DNA of 64,000 nt from Tessaracoccus coleopterorum (GCF_011174705.1 NZ_JAANIJ010000001.1:248001-312000), one strand, 5' to 3'. Shown: positions 12,498 through 26,810, numbered from the stretch's first letter. Program-made: numbers and translations. Notes: a model not told the origin generated them from the letters alone.

Positions 12498-14193
12498 TCA
12501 GTGCGTCGCACCTTCGTGCCCTGCCGCGGACATGTCGAGGAGATGCTGCACCCTCCTGATGGTCGATGACCGGTGGACCCCCAGCGCACGGGCATCCAGC
12601 AGCCGGGCCTGGCCCACGTCGGAGACCATCCGCCGGAGCTCGATGCGCTGGTGCAGCTTCCCCGAGGCCTCGTCCCAGTCACGCCCCGCGGTCGCGATGC
12701 CCGGCAGCGACGTGTCGCGCACCCACGCCACGACGTCCTCGTCGAAGGCGGTGCCGTCGTCCCGGCGGAGCTCGCCCCTGTCGAGCCGCACCTTCACGTC
12801 CGCGGTGATCTCCCCAGGAGCGCCGCGACCTCGCGGGCGGACTCCTCCTCGGAGCCCCCACGCACGCCGAGCCGGCCGATCAGCACAGGCAGGGTGCTCC
12901 CCTGGCCGACGAGGGTCAGGATCGCGACGGTGAATGCGATGAGCATCAGCCCCGGCCGGTATGCGACGTCAGCGGGCAGCGACTGCGCGGCCGCGATGGT
13001 GACGGCGCCGCGCATGCCCGACCACGCGAGGACGGCGCCGCCCCGCCAACCGAGCCCCTCATTGGCGTGGAAGGAGGCATCGGCATGCCTGCGGCCGAGC
13101 ATCCGTCGCGCGACGCGGCGGCTCCGCTCGTCCCGGAACTCGTGGTCTTCGATCTTCTCGAGCGCCCCTTCGATCGTCTGTACCCGCTCCGCGCCGCGTC
13201 GCTGCGCCCGCCTCAGCGACAGCACGAGCGGCACCACGAAGGCCACCCGCACGAGGATCAGCAGGGCCGTGACGAGCGCCCCGATCCCGACCGCGAGCCA
13301 CACATCGAGACCGTCATCGAGCGCGTCCTGCACCAGGGCATGGATCTGGTAACCCATGAGGAGGAAGACGCCCGACTCGAGGAGGTGCGAAAGCGTGCGC
13401 CAGTTCGTCCGGTCGGTCACCCGGTCGTGCGGGCCGAGCCTCCTCGCGCCCCACGTGCCCGTGATGATCCCGCCACCACCACCGCGAGCACACCGGAGGC
13501 CCGAGTTCCTCCGCGGGAAAGTAGGCCAGGAAGGGCACCACGAAGGAGACCGACGTCGTCAGCACCGGGTCGTCGAGCCTGCCACGCACCCACACGCCGG
13601 CGACCCCGATGCCGACACCGACGGCCGCCCCACGGTGACGGCGAACGCGAAGTCACCCACCAAGCCCCACAGGGAGACGGCGCCGGCCGTGGCGCCGATA
13701 GCGGAGCGCAGGAGCACCAACGCGGTGGCGTCGTTGACGAGGCCCTCCCCTCCAGGATCGTCACCAACCTCTCGGGAGGCCGAGCCTGCGCCCGATCGAG
13801 GTGGCTGCGACGGCGTCGGGCGGGCTGACGACGGCCCCGATGGCGATGGAGGCTGCCAGCCCGACCTGGGGACGAGCAGGTGGATGAGGAGACCGCTGGC
13901 GAAGGTGGAAACCAGCACCAGCCCGACGGAGAGGGCGCCGATGGTCTTGAAGTCGCGTCGGAAGTCCGTGGCAGGCATGTTCACGGCCGCGGCGTACAGC
14001 AGAGGCGGCAGCACGATCGTGAGGAACCACTCGGGTTCGAGCTCGAGCTCAGGCATTCCAGGCAGGTAACTGGCCGCCAACCCGACCACCACCAGCAGCA
14101 CGGGGCTCGCCACCCCCACCTTCGGGCGAGCGCCGACACCGCAACGACCACCAGGATCGCGGCAACGGCCAACAACATGGCGCTCTCATCCAT
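12498..14193 (-). CDS. CPA1-family sodium/proton antiporter
   Basis: Monovalent cation:proton antiporter of the NhaP/CPA1 type, about 565 residues with a cytoplasmic tail. Landmarks: LPPLLYAAAVNMP, ASIAIGAVVSPPDAVAATSI (the CPA1 ion-binding loop), EGLVNDATALVLLRSAIGAT (the ND signature), LAWSGMRGAVTIAAAQSLP, then a long hydrophilic C-terminus from REVAALL to MSAAGHEGATH. Start ATG 14193 follows GGAGGAGG by six bases. At least five frame breaks (near 14123, 13877, 13760, 13630, 13497 and 12820). Monocistronic; role in pH and sodium homeostasis inferred from the family. Confidence 0.88.
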
Positions 14194-14339
14194 GGGCACC
14201 TCCTCCGGCACCGACCATTGTGCACCGGCGGCGGATGCGGGAATGCCGCACTTCCACGGTGAACCTCCGCCGGAGGAGATTCCGGAGTCCGGCCGTGGAC
14301 AACCGTTGGGGTGTGGGTCGGCCTCCGGATTGTCGGGGC

Positions 14340-14678
14340 ATGAACACAGTCAACGGCGACCACGACGCCACCGATGCACTCCTCGCCTACGCGAACCTGA
14401 ACCGCACGGTCGACGCCTCCATCCTCATGGTGGTACACGATCTGCACGCCCACCTCGGCACCGATCCAGACGACCTGATCGCTCTGATGTGCGGGTCACG
14501 GCCCCCGCAGCACCTCACCGGTCTGCCTCCCCGCGAGGCCGACCGGTTGCGCGGCATCCTGGTGGGCAGACACGCAGGGGCGCTGAAGCGTGACTACGCG
14601 TCCAGGTACCGGCGGTGCCGGGCAACCCGCACTCCCGATCGCGTGGCCCGCGTACGGGCGATTGAAGGATCGCAATGA
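14340..14678 (+). CDS. Hypothetical protein
   Basis: 112-codon open frame starting MNTVNGDHDATDALLAYANL and ending VRAIEGSQ. It is soluble, with no signal or membrane segment, and its C-terminal third is Arg-rich and may be read in a shifted frame. I recognise no family. It lies between the antiporter and the ArsR-SulP unit, divergent from the former; TTGACG begins right at its stop. Confidence 0.45.
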   Translation: MNTVNGDHDATDALLAYANLNRTVDASILMVVHDLHAHLGTDPDDLIALMCGSRPPQHLTGLPPREADRLRGILVGRHAGALKRDYASRYRRCRATRTPDRVARVRAIEGSQ

Positions 14679-14685
14679 CTTGACG

Positions 14686-14703
14686 ATAGGATGAAATCCT
14701 TAT
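14686..14703. promoter_or_regulatory. Inverted repeat upstream of arsR-sulP, candidate ArsR operator
   Basis: ATAGGAT-GAA-ATCCTTAT is an AT-rich inverted repeat with one unpaired base, ending 12 bp before the GTG start of the ArsR gene and just 5' of its CGGAGG ribosome site (14706-14711). ArsR/SmtB repressors usually bind such AT-rich dyads near their own start. Assigning it to this regulator is inference. Confidence 0.45.
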
Positions 14704-14715
14704 ATCGGAGGTTTG

Positions 14716-15084
14716 GTGGAAGAGTACCTGGGTGCGCAACGGCCGCTCTATGAAGTGAAGGCGAATCTTTTCAAGGGGCTGTCACATCCCTGCGGGTGCG
14801 GATCCTGGAGGTGCTGGCCGACGGGGCGAGGTGCCGGTCGGTGACCTGATCACCGACACCGGCCTTGAGCCCTCCCATCTCTCGGGCCACCTCGCCGTGC
14901 TGCGGAGGCACGGGCTCGTGCGATCGGAGCGCCGCGGCAGCCAGGTGTTCTACCGGCTCGCCTACCCGGAGATCACCGAGTTGCTGCGCGTCGCACGCAC
15001 CCTGCTCGGGAGGTGCTGCGGGACACCCGTGAGCAGCTCGACGCGAGCGCCGGCCTCAGGCCGATCGGGGGCGCGGACCGGTGA
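14716..15084 (+). CDS. ArsR/SmtB-family transcriptional regulator
   Basis: Small winged-HTH repressor of about 125 residues. The N-terminus reads EEYLGAQRPLYEVKANLFKG then LSHP, followed by VRILEVLADG, the recognition region LEPSHLSGHLAVLRRHGLVR and the wing SERRGSQVFYRLAYPEI. No obvious metal-binding CxC motif is seen, so the ligand is unknown. GTG start 14716 sits 4 bp after CGGAGG. Frame breaks near 14789, 14826 and 15010. The stop overlaps the GTG start of the SulP transporter (GTGA), making a coupled pair; control of that transporter is inferred from position. Confidence 0.8.
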
Positions 15085-16720
15085 GCTCCGTCGTCGCACG
15101 GATCAGGGCTCTGCTGCCCACCCATCGTGACTACAGGGAGGTCCCACGCACGTGGCGCGGGGATCTCCTTGCCGGCGTGACGGTCGGCATCGTCGCGCTG
15201 CCCCTCGCGCTCGCATTCGGCGTCAGCTCGGGGGCGGGCGCGGAGGCGGGACTCATCACGGCGATCGTCGCCGGTATCGTGGCGGCCGTGTTCGGCGGCT
15301 CGAACGTCCAGGTGTCCGGCCCACCGGAGCGATGGTCGTGGTGCTCGCCCCGATCGTCGCCCACCACGGGTGGCGGCGCTCGCGGTGGTCAGCATCATCG
15401 CGGGGGTGATCGTCATCGCGGCGGGTGCGCTGCGACTGGGGCAGGCGGTGGCCCTCATCCCGTGGCCGGTGATCGAGGGGTTCACTCTCGGGATCGCCGT
15501 CATCATCTTCCTGCAGCAGGTGCCTGCCGCGGTGGGTGTCGCCGCCGGGGCTCGGACAATGCCCTGGTCGCCGCGGTGCTCGCGCTCGGCAGGATCGACC
15601 CCGCGACCGCTGCCCTGACCGTCGGCATCGTCGGCGTGGTCGCCGCAGTCATGGTGCTGCTCCCGCGACTCCACCCGTCACTACCGGGTTCGATCATCGC
15701 CATCGTGCTCGTGACGGTGGTCGCAGTGGTGCTGCGCCTCCCCGTTGAGGCCATCGGTTCCCTCCCGCACGCGCTTCCCACGCCGAGCCTCCCCGAGGCA
15801 TCGCCCGAGGTCTGGCTGTCGCTGCTGGGCCCGGCATTCACGGTCGCCGCACTTGCCGCGATCGAGTCGCTCCTGTCGGCGCGGGTGGCGTCCGCCGTCT
15901 CGGACACCGGCTCCTACGACGCCGACCGGGAGTTGGTCGGGCAGGGACTCGCATCGATCGCGGCGGGATTCTTCGGCGGCATGCCCGCCACCGGCGCCAT
16001 CGCACGCACCGCCGTCAACATCCGTTCCGGTGCCCGCACCCGGCTGGCCGCCATCGTGCACGCGGTGTTGCTGATCGGGTCATCTACCTGGCAAGCTCGG
16101 CGGTGTCGACGATCCCGCTGGCAGCCCTGTCCGGTGTGCTGATGGTGACAGCCGTCAAGATGGTCCCCTGCGCACCGTGGGCATCATTCTGCGTTCCAAT
16201 CGCTCGACGGCCGCGATCTTCGTGTTGACCGCGCTCGTGACGATCAGCGTCGACCTGATCTACGCCGTGCTGATCGGCGTCGTGGCCACGGCCTTCTTCG
16301 CCCTGCGGGTGATGGCGCGCACCAGTGGCGTACACAGGCAGGCGCTCCCCTCCCCGCGACGCCCGGAGACGAGCGCATCGCGCTGCTCAGGCTCGATGGC
16401 GCCCTCTTCTTCGGGCGGCGGAGCGCGTGATGAGCCGGGTGGAGGCCGTCGACGGCGTGAGCGTCGTGATCCTGCGGATGTCGCAGGTGCAGTACCTCGA
16501 CGCAACGGGCGCCCAGGCGCTCAGCGAGTTGGTCACCACGCTGGAGCGCCGCGGCATCACGGTCCTGATCAAGGGCATCCGGGCCACCCAGCTCCGGCTT
16601 GCGGACAGGGTCGGGGTGGTCGATTCCCTGCGCACCAGCGAGCATCTGTTCGAGACCCTGCCCGACGCCGTCGAGCACGCCCGCAGTCACATCCTGCGGG
16701 AAGAGGCTCTCAGCGCCTGA
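15081..16720 (+). CDS. SulP-family anion transporter with STAS domain
   Basis: Inner-membrane anion transporter (sulfate, bicarbonate or related), about 545 residues. The start region THRDYREVPRTWRGDLLAGV is followed by the SulP signature VGIVALPLALAFGVSSGAGA, then WPVIEGFTLGIAVIIFLQQV, LSARVASAVSDTGSYDADRE, GGMPATGAIARTAVNIRSG, and a C-terminal STAS domain (MSQVQYLDATGAQALSELVT). At least five frame breaks, near 15325, 15375, 15558, 16080, 16163, 16350 and 16415. It is translationally coupled to the ArsR gene and followed by a strong hairpin terminator. Which anion it carries is not decided by sequence; the neighbourhood favours sulfur oxyanions. Confidence 0.9.
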
Positions 16721-16725
16721 GCATG

Positions 16726-16760
16726 CGGCGAGCGGCCGCCCCTGGGGCGGCCGCTCGCCG
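16726..16760. terminator. Strong hairpin between convergent genes
   Basis: Two perfect 17-base arms (16726-16742 and 16744-16760, beginning CGGCGAGCGGCCGCCCC) separated by one base. It lies 6 bp after the sulP stop and 13 bp from the stop of the convergent small zinc-ribbon gene, so it can serve both. No U-tract follows, as is usual in high-GC actinobacteria. Confidence 0.75.
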
Positions 16761-16773
16761 ACGCGGGCGTGGG

Positions 16774-16937
16774 TCAGCGCCCGAGGAGGCGCGAGAACAG
16801 CCCACCGGTGGCGCCGCTCTTCTCATGGCCGTCGCACCACTGGCCGGCGGGACGGTGCGCTTCACGTCGGCGACGTGCTGGCCGCACCCAGCCCAGGTTG
16901 TCTTGCCGCACTGCTTGCAGTTGACCGGTCGACACAT
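16774..16937 (-). CDS. Small Cys-rich zinc-ribbon-like protein
   Basis: About 54 residues, starting MCRPVNCKQCGKTTWAGCGQ and ending LFSRLLGR. Four to five N-terminal cysteines (CxxC and CxxxxxxC spacing) and a later C-x-x-H suggest a zinc site. Short proteins with this KxCGKTTWxGCGxH pattern are widespread in actinobacteria; their function is unknown. Ribosome site AAGGAG is nine bases before the ATG. One frame break near 16850. Confidence 0.65.
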
Positions 16938-16984
16938 GCTTGATTCTCCTTGGATTGTTGGTGAGGTGGTTTCGCCGTCAGGGA

Positions 16985-17253
<269 letters not shown>

Positions 17254-17267
17254 GACGGGGCTCCTTG

Positions 17268-18940
17268 TCAGTCGGTGACGAGAACGTCTGCTGCGCGGTC
17301 GCCGAGTACGGCCCGCATGGTGAGCATGCCGCCTGAGAGCGACGCGGAGTCGAAACCCTCCTGGGTCAGCACGCGGTGGGCGATCGCGGAGCGGACGCCG
17401 GACTGGCACAGCACGCGTACCGGACGGTCGGCTGCCGCCTCGCGCACCTCGAAGAGGCGCTCGCGCAGTTCGGTGTGCGGGATGTTGAGCGCCCCCGGGA
17501 GTCGTCCGGTGGCGAACTCGGCGCGGCTGCGGGTGTCGAGAATCAGCGCCTGCCCGGCGACGGCGTCGAACTCGGTTGCGTCCCAGATCCGCAGGACGCC
17601 GTCGATGACATTCGAGGCGACCATTCCGGCGAGGTTGACCGGGTCCTTCGCGGAGCCGTAGGGCGGAGCGTAGGCGAGGTCGAGGTCGATCAGCTCGGGT
17701 CCTGTGAAGCCCGCCCGGATCGCGGTTGCCAGCACGTCGATCCGCTTGTCGACACCGTCGGGTCCGACCGCCTGGGCGCCGAGGATGAGCCCGTCACCCT
17801 CGCGGATGTGGATGATGAGGTGGATCTGGCTCGCACCCGGGAAGTAGCCTGCGTGCTGGTTGGGGTGCAGGTGGATGGAGCGGTAGCCGATGCCCGCCGA
17901 GTCGAGCGCGGCGCGGTTCGCACCGGTCAGGGCGGCGGTCAGCTCGCCGAAACGGACGATCGCGGTGCCCAGCGGCGCCGGGATGGGGCGGGCGGAATCC
18001 GGGCGCACGATGTGGTCGGCCACCTGACGTCCCGCCCGGTTGGCGGGGCCGGCGAGCGCGACGGGACGGCGGATCCCGGTGACGGCATCGGTCGAGACGA
18101 CCGCGTCACCCACGGCCCAGACACCCGGCACGGACGTGCGGCCGTGTTCGTCGACGACGATGGCCCCACGCTCACAGGCGATTCCCGCGGCCTCAAAGGG
18201 CTCGGTGTCCGGCCGGACACCGACCGACAGCACGATGAGGTCGGCGGGCACGCTGGTCCCGTCCGCGAGCACCACGGTGTCGGAGTCGGCCGCGTGTTCG
18301 ATCCTCGTGGCGGCGACGCCGTCACGCACGGTGATGCCGAGCCGACGGAGCTCGAGCGTGACGAGATGGGCCATCTCCGGCTCGAGCGGGGGCAGGACGT
18401 GCGGCGCCAGTTCGACGACGGTGACGTCGAGGCCGCGCATCGCAAGTGCCTCGGCGGCCTCGAGTCCGATGAAGCCCGCGCCGAGGACGACGGCGCGCCC
18501 GGCACCCTCGTCGACTCCGGCCTTCATGGCGATCGCATCGTCGACGGTGCGGAGGGTCGTGACCCGCGGCGAGTCGATCCCATCGACGGCGGGCCGGATG
18601 GCCTTCGCCCCGGGAGAGAGCACCAGCGCGTCGTAGCCGATCGCCTTCTCGCCCTCAGCGGTGCGGACCCTCACGGTGCGGGCCGCAGGGTCGAGACCGA
18701 TCACGTCGTGGCCGGTACGCACATCCAGGTTGAGGGCCGCCTTGAGGAGGCCGGGGTCTGCACGAGCAGCTTCTCCTCCTCGACGATCTCCCCGCCGACG
18801 TGGTAGGGAAGGCCACAGTTGGCGAACGAGACGTGCTCGCCGCGCTCGAGGACGATGATCTCGGCGGACTCGTCCAACCTACGGGCGCGTGCCGCGCAGC
18901 TCATTCCTCCGGCGACACCGCCGACGACCACGATGCGCAT
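17268..18940 (-). CDS. CoA-disulfide reductase with C-terminal rhodanese domain
   Basis: FAD/NAD(P)H flavoenzyme of the CoADR-Rhd type, about 556 residues. The FAD site MRIVVVGGVAGGMSCAAR opens the protein, the active-site Cys lies in SFANCGLPYHVGG, a second Rossmann motif is VVLGAGFIGLEAAEALAMRG, and VWAVGDAVVSTDAV marks the flavin-binding end. The rhodanese domain follows with LDTRSRAEFATGRLPGALNI and the catalytic loop VLCQSGVRSAIAHR. Family members reduce CoA disulfides, persulfides and polysulfides. Only one frame break (near 18760). The start overlaps the thioredoxin stop by one base; the CsoR-family repressor follows 14 bp downstream. Likely part of a sulfane-sulfur detoxification operon. 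Confidence 0.92.
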
Positions 18941-19309
18941 CAGGCGTTCTCCGCATTCTGCTTGGCGATCTCGGCGTGCACCTCGGCCATGTCGAGGGAC
19001 CTGACCGCGTCGATCAGTTCCTCGAAGTCGGGCCACGCAACGCGCCGGGCTGGGAGAACACGATGACGTTGTCGCGGAAGGCCATCAGGGTGGGGATCGA
19101 CTGGATCTCGAAGGCGGCGGCGAGCTCGCGCTGCGCCTCGGTGTCGACCTTGCCGAACACGATGTCGGTGTGCTTCTCCGAGGCCTTCTCGAACACCGGC
19201 GCGAACGCGCGGCACGGGGGCACCAGTCGGCCCAGAAGTCGACGAAGACGATGTCGTTGTCGGACACGGTGTCGTTGAACGTGTCCTTGGTGATCTCGAT
19301 GGTTGCCAT
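18940..19309 (-). CDS. Thioredoxin
   Basis: Thioredoxin-fold disulfide reductant, about 123 residues. MATIEITKDTFNDTVSDNDI leads into FVDFWADWC; adding one C at the run 19216-19220 gives W-C-P-P-C-R-A-F-A-P, so the active site is probably WCPPC, not the usual WCGPC. The cis-Pro loop QSIPTLMAFRDNVIVFSQPG is present. A second frame break lies near 19035. It is the first gene of the operon with the CoADR-rhodanese and CsoR-family genes. The two operator palindromes cover its upstream region and start codon. Confidence 0.88.
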
Positions 19310-19339
19310 ACCCCCTAGGGTATATACCCCGGGGTATAT
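19308..19339. promoter_or_regulatory. Tandem CsoR/CstR-type operator
   Basis: A perfect 18-bp palindrome ATATACCCCGGGGTATAT (19322-19339) abuts a second imperfect dyad ATACCC-CCTA-GGGTAT (19308-19323) that covers the thioredoxin start codon. Both have the TACCC...GGGTA form typical of CsoR-family operators. The repressor gene is the last of the operon they head, so autoregulation is the natural reading. The palindromes are seen directly; the protein-DNA pairing is inferred. Confidence 0.75.
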
Positions 19340-19496
19340 GCAAACCGGCATCCGGCGCCGCGCCTGCCGGGTCCCACACGTGCCGGGTCGCTCAGGCCGA
19401 ATCGCCGTCATCGCGGACAGGACGACGCTCGAGGCGAGGGTGCTTCCCCTGGCCCCGCAGTAGCGTGCAAGCCCGACAACGGTAGAGGAGCGGGCC

Positions 19497-19930
19497 ATGC
19501 GCTACCCATGGATCGACACTTTGCACCGCCTGCACGCCTGCGGCAGCTCCGTGATCCACAACCCCTGCTGACCGCGCGTTCGGAGGGCTTCGTGTGGGGC
19601 TCGACGACATCGACGAGACCATCCGGCGGCTGCGTGCCTACGCCGGCGCCGACGCGGACTGCCTCTATGCGCCGAGGATCACCCGCACCGGGCGCATCAC
19701 GATGAACGTGGAGGCGGTCGCCCCGACACCGGTCAACCCGCTCATCACCTCCCCTTCATCACCCTAGACGGCGCTGCTGCGCTCAGCGTCCGCCGAATCA
19801 GCGTGGGCGGAACCCTCGCCCGCACCGCCTGGGGTCGTTGGCCACCTGCCGCCACCGAGAACGCCGAACACGGCACCTTCCGGCACGTCGACGGCCTGCC
19901 CAGACGTGGACGGGCTCATCCCGAAGTGAC
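19497..19930 (+). pseudogene. Decayed isocitrate lyase / PEP mutase family gene
   Basis: Start ATG 19497 follows AGAGGAG. The first 25 codons (TLHRLHACGSSVIHNP) match the N-terminus of the ICL/PEPM superfamily, but they run at once into LLTARSEGFV and then, in another frame, LDDIDETIRRLRAYA and DCLYAPRI, which belong about 100 residues further on in normal members. After an in-frame stop comes VRRISVGGTLARTAWG and ENAEHGTF, the usual C-terminal block. So N-terminal, middle and C-terminal pieces are collinear but the segment with the catalytic core and several linkers are missing. Small indels alone cannot repair it, so this is a true remnant. Confidence 0.7.
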
Positions 19931-19964
19931 GGCGCACGGCGGGTCCATTCACCCCTGAAAATAC

Positions 19965-19995
19965 GAAAACCCCCCGAACAAGTTCGGGGGTTTTC
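19965..19995 (-). terminator. Terminator of the rRNA operon
   Basis: GAAAACCCCCCGAAC, a two-base loop, then GTTCGGGGGTTTTC: a hairpin with one unpaired C lying about 10 bp beyond the 5S 3' end. On the minus strand it is followed by a T-rich tract, as expected for an intrinsic terminator of the rRNA operon. Confidence 0.85.
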
Positions 19996-20003
19996 AAAAG
20001 AAG

Positions 20004-20120
20004 TCCGGCGGCGTCCTAGTCTCCCACAGCGTCCCCGCTGCAGTACCATCGGCGCTGAGAGGCTTAACTTCCGGGTTCGGGATGGGACCGGGTGTTTCCC
20101 TCTCGCTATGGCCACCGAAA
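20004..20120 (-). rRNA. rrf: 5S ribosomal RNA
   Basis: On the minus strand the sequence starts near GGTGGCCATAGCGAG, contains the highly conserved block GAACCCGGAAGTTAAGCC and closes with GACTAGGACGCCGCC, giving about 117 nt. Ends are estimated to within a few bases. It is the last gene of the 16S-23S-5S operon. Confidence 0.92.
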
Positions 20121-20232
20121 CACTATAGAGATAGCGTCAGGGCACAAACTTCAATCATTCTTCAATTATGAAGCGTGCTCCCGACCGTACCTCGGGAACT
20201 TCACAGTGGACGCGTAGCATCTTTGTAGTAAA

Positions 20233-24540
<4,308 letters not shown>

Positions 24541-24545
24541 TTAAG

Positions 24546-24660
24546 AACTTTAGTTTCCCGGAAATTCGCTGTCAAATCTGCTTTATTCCGATTACCGTTT
24601 CGCATTCCTACCGCCGAGGCGATGACCAACTTTAGTTCCCCGGCTCCGGACTGTCAAATC
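24546..24660. repeat. Imperfect 33-bp direct repeat at the 16S break
   Basis: AACTTTAGTT-T-CCCGG-(7 nt)-CTGTCAAATC at 24546-24578 recurs as AACTTTAGTT-C-CCCGG-(7 nt)-CTGTCAAATC at 24628-24660, 82 bp apart. The flanks are identical and the 7-nt centre differs. The DNA between (TTCCGATTACCGTTTCGCAT) resembles a garbled version of the 16S region around E. coli 540-600. This is not normal 16S sequence. Confidence 0.8.
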
Positions 24661-24821
24661 CGTCGTGACCCGGGTGGCCAGGCTGATCGCCTGTCATCCT
24701 AGGATGACGCCGCCGAGTTTCAACCAGTCACGCTCGGCGCGCGGACCCCTGTGGCCATGGTCATCCCGCGATCTAATCGTGGATTTCCGGTGGACACGGG
24801 GATCAGGAAAAGATCCCTGAT

Positions 24822-24897
24822 TGGTGGAGCTAAGGGGATTCGAACCCCTGGCCTCTTCCATGCCATGGAAGCGCGCTACCAACTGCGCCATAGCCCC
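24822..24897 (-). tRNA. tRNA-Ala (anticodon GGC)
   Basis: 76-nt cloverleaf with all stems paired: acceptor GGGGCTA/TAGCTCC, D stem GCGC/GCGC, anticodon stem CTTCC/GGAAG with loop ATGGCAT (anticodon GGC, reading GCC codons), T stem AGGGG/CCCCT with loop TTCGAAT. The CCA end is encoded. It lies between the hem genes and the broken 16S end. Confidence 0.97.
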
Positions 24898-24950
24898 GCT
24901 GCCGCCCTGCGGCGACTCGGAAAACAATAGCGCATGTTCTGTCGGTTTGA

Positions 24951-24980
24951 AAAATCGGGCCCGGCGTAATGCCGGACCCG
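24951..24980 (-). terminator. Intrinsic terminator after hemCD
   Basis: Arms CGGGCCCGGC (24956-24965) and GCCGGACCCG (24971-24980) with a 5-nt loop and one non-Watson-Crick pair. On the minus strand a T-run follows directly (positions 24955-24951). It begins 26 bp after the hemD stop. Confidence 0.85.
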
Positions 24981-25005
24981 ATCTCTGACTAGGGGTTTTG
25001 CCACC

Positions 25006-26677
25006 TCAGCGGCGTTTGCGCTGCTTCACCAGGCTGCGCGCCAGGCCGGCCACCCCGAAGTGGTCCTTCGACATTGCGACGTCGAGGACCGGGACGCCGA
25101 GGTCCCCAGCGCCGCCGCGGTGGGCTCGTCCCACGCAAGGACGGAGACGTCGTCCCTGTGGCCGAGCAGGTTGACGTAGGCCGCTGCCAGTGACGGCTGG
25201 CTGAGCAGGATCGCGTCCCAGGTGCCGTCGGCCCACTTCTGCTTCAGCTCGGGGTCCACGGTGGGCACATCGGCCATCGTGTAGAGCTCCAGACGTTCGA
25301 CGGTGTACCCCTTTGCGCGGAGTCCCACCTCCAGCTTGGTGGAGAGCTGATCGGCGCACACGATCACGACGCGCTCCTCGCCCTCCGCCACCGGGAACTC
25401 GTCGACCAGCGCGGCTGAGCTCGCGGTTCCTTCGGGCTCAGGTCGACTCCGTGGCCGGACTCCTCGACCACCTGCCTCGTGGTCGAGCCCATCGCGGCCA
25501 CCTTCTTGGATTCAGGGATGTCCCAGCCCCGCTCCCGCAGGGCCCACATGCTCTGCGCGGCCGGGATCACGATCCAGTCGCCCCACGCCATGATGTTGTC
25601 AGCCGGAAGCAGCTTCGCCTCCTGCAGCGTCGCCGGGTCGACCCTGAGCCCGTTCTCGCGCAGCGTCTGTGCGAGTCGTCCCTCCTGCCGGGGAAGGAGG
25701 ACCCGGATGCGGTCATCGTCCTCGGGCCCCTCGATGAAGATCGACTCGTCGTCGTGTTCCTTCGAGAAATCGATGTTGTCGAGGATCTCCGGTGCGAAGA
25801 AGCGGTCTGCCCTGCGCTGCAGCAACGCGTTGGCGACGTTGTGCCCGGTGCGCTGCGCATGGAGTTCCGACGTCGGCAGCCCGATCTCCAGGACGACCCG
25901 CTTGGTGCCGTCGAGCGAGTACACCCCGCCTTGAGGCCGAGGACACCCGCCGGGATGCCAGCGCCCCCACCGGAGCGACATAGGTGGTGCGGAGCCCGGT
26001 GAGGACGGCACGCTCCGCATCCACGCAGATCCGCGTCTCGATGTCGTCGAACTCCTTGAGCGCTGCCACGAGCTCGGCATCGTCTGCACGGCACTCGAAC
26101 GCGAGAGCACCCTGACCGGGCGCCGGAAGGATCGGGAGGTACTCGGCGACGCGGTCGTCCAGCCCGAGCGCCTTCAGGGACGCGGCCGACAGCACCACGG
26201 CGTCGAGGTCACCCGGATCGAGGCGACGGAGCCTCTCCTCAGCGGTTCCCCCAGGTCGATGAACGTCAGGTCGGGGCGGAGCGCCCGCACCTGGGCGACC
26301 CTCCGCAAGCTCGTCACCCCGATGCGCGACTTCCTGGGCAGTGCCGCCAGCGTCACACCCCTGAGGCTCACCAGTGCGTCACGGTGGTCGCCCCGCTTCA
26401 GCACCGCGGCAACCGTCAGGCCGTCCGGCTCATCCGTGAGTGGGATGTCCTTGACGGAATGCACCACAAGGTCGCAGGTTCCCTCGCGGAGCGCCTGGCG
26501 CAGCTCCTTGGCGAAGGCCACGACGGAGTAGCCCTCAGGCAGATGGCTCGAGTCGGTTACCGATGTCGCAACCCGGAGTACCTCGACCTCGTGGCCGGCG
26601 GCGCGCAGCCCCGCCGCGACCTCCTCCGAGCGTGCAAGCGCCAGCGCCGATCCGCGCGTCCCCAACCGAAGCTTCAC
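25006..26677 (-). CDS. hemC-hemD: Fused hydroxymethylbilane synthase / uroporphyrinogen-III synthase
   Basis: Two consecutive heme-pathway enzymes in one chain of about 555 residues. HemC part: LRLGTRGSALALARSEEVA, LVVHSVKDIPLTDEPDG, LPRKSRIGVTSLRRVAQVRA, LPAPGQGALAFECRADD, ending with domain 3 (VYSLDGTKRVVLEIGLPTS). HemD part begins about RIRVLLPRQEGRLAQTLRE and includes VAAMGSTTRQVVEESGHGVD and AILLSQPSLAAAYVNLLG. The HemC domain-3 to HemD stretch (about 25,919-25,430) is one uninterrupted frame with no start codon or ribosome site at the junction, so the fusion is real. Frame breaks elsewhere near 26,240, 25,965, 25,935, 25,430 and 25,110. GTG start 26677 follows AAGAAGGA. Confidence 0.9.
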
Positions 26678-26810
26678 CTTTGATCCTTCTTCCTGTTCGA
26701 CGGCCACAGTCTTTCACGGATGGACGACGCTCGCCGCCCCGGGCAGTGCCTCAGCACATTCCCGGCGTCCACGTCGCCGGCCGACCTGGGCGGAGGGTGG
26801 GCCGATCCCC

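Noticed and set aside
24546..24660. Self-splicing intron or intein-like insertion in 16S
   Set aside because: No 16S sequence resumes on the far side of the repeats, so this is a break, not an interruption.
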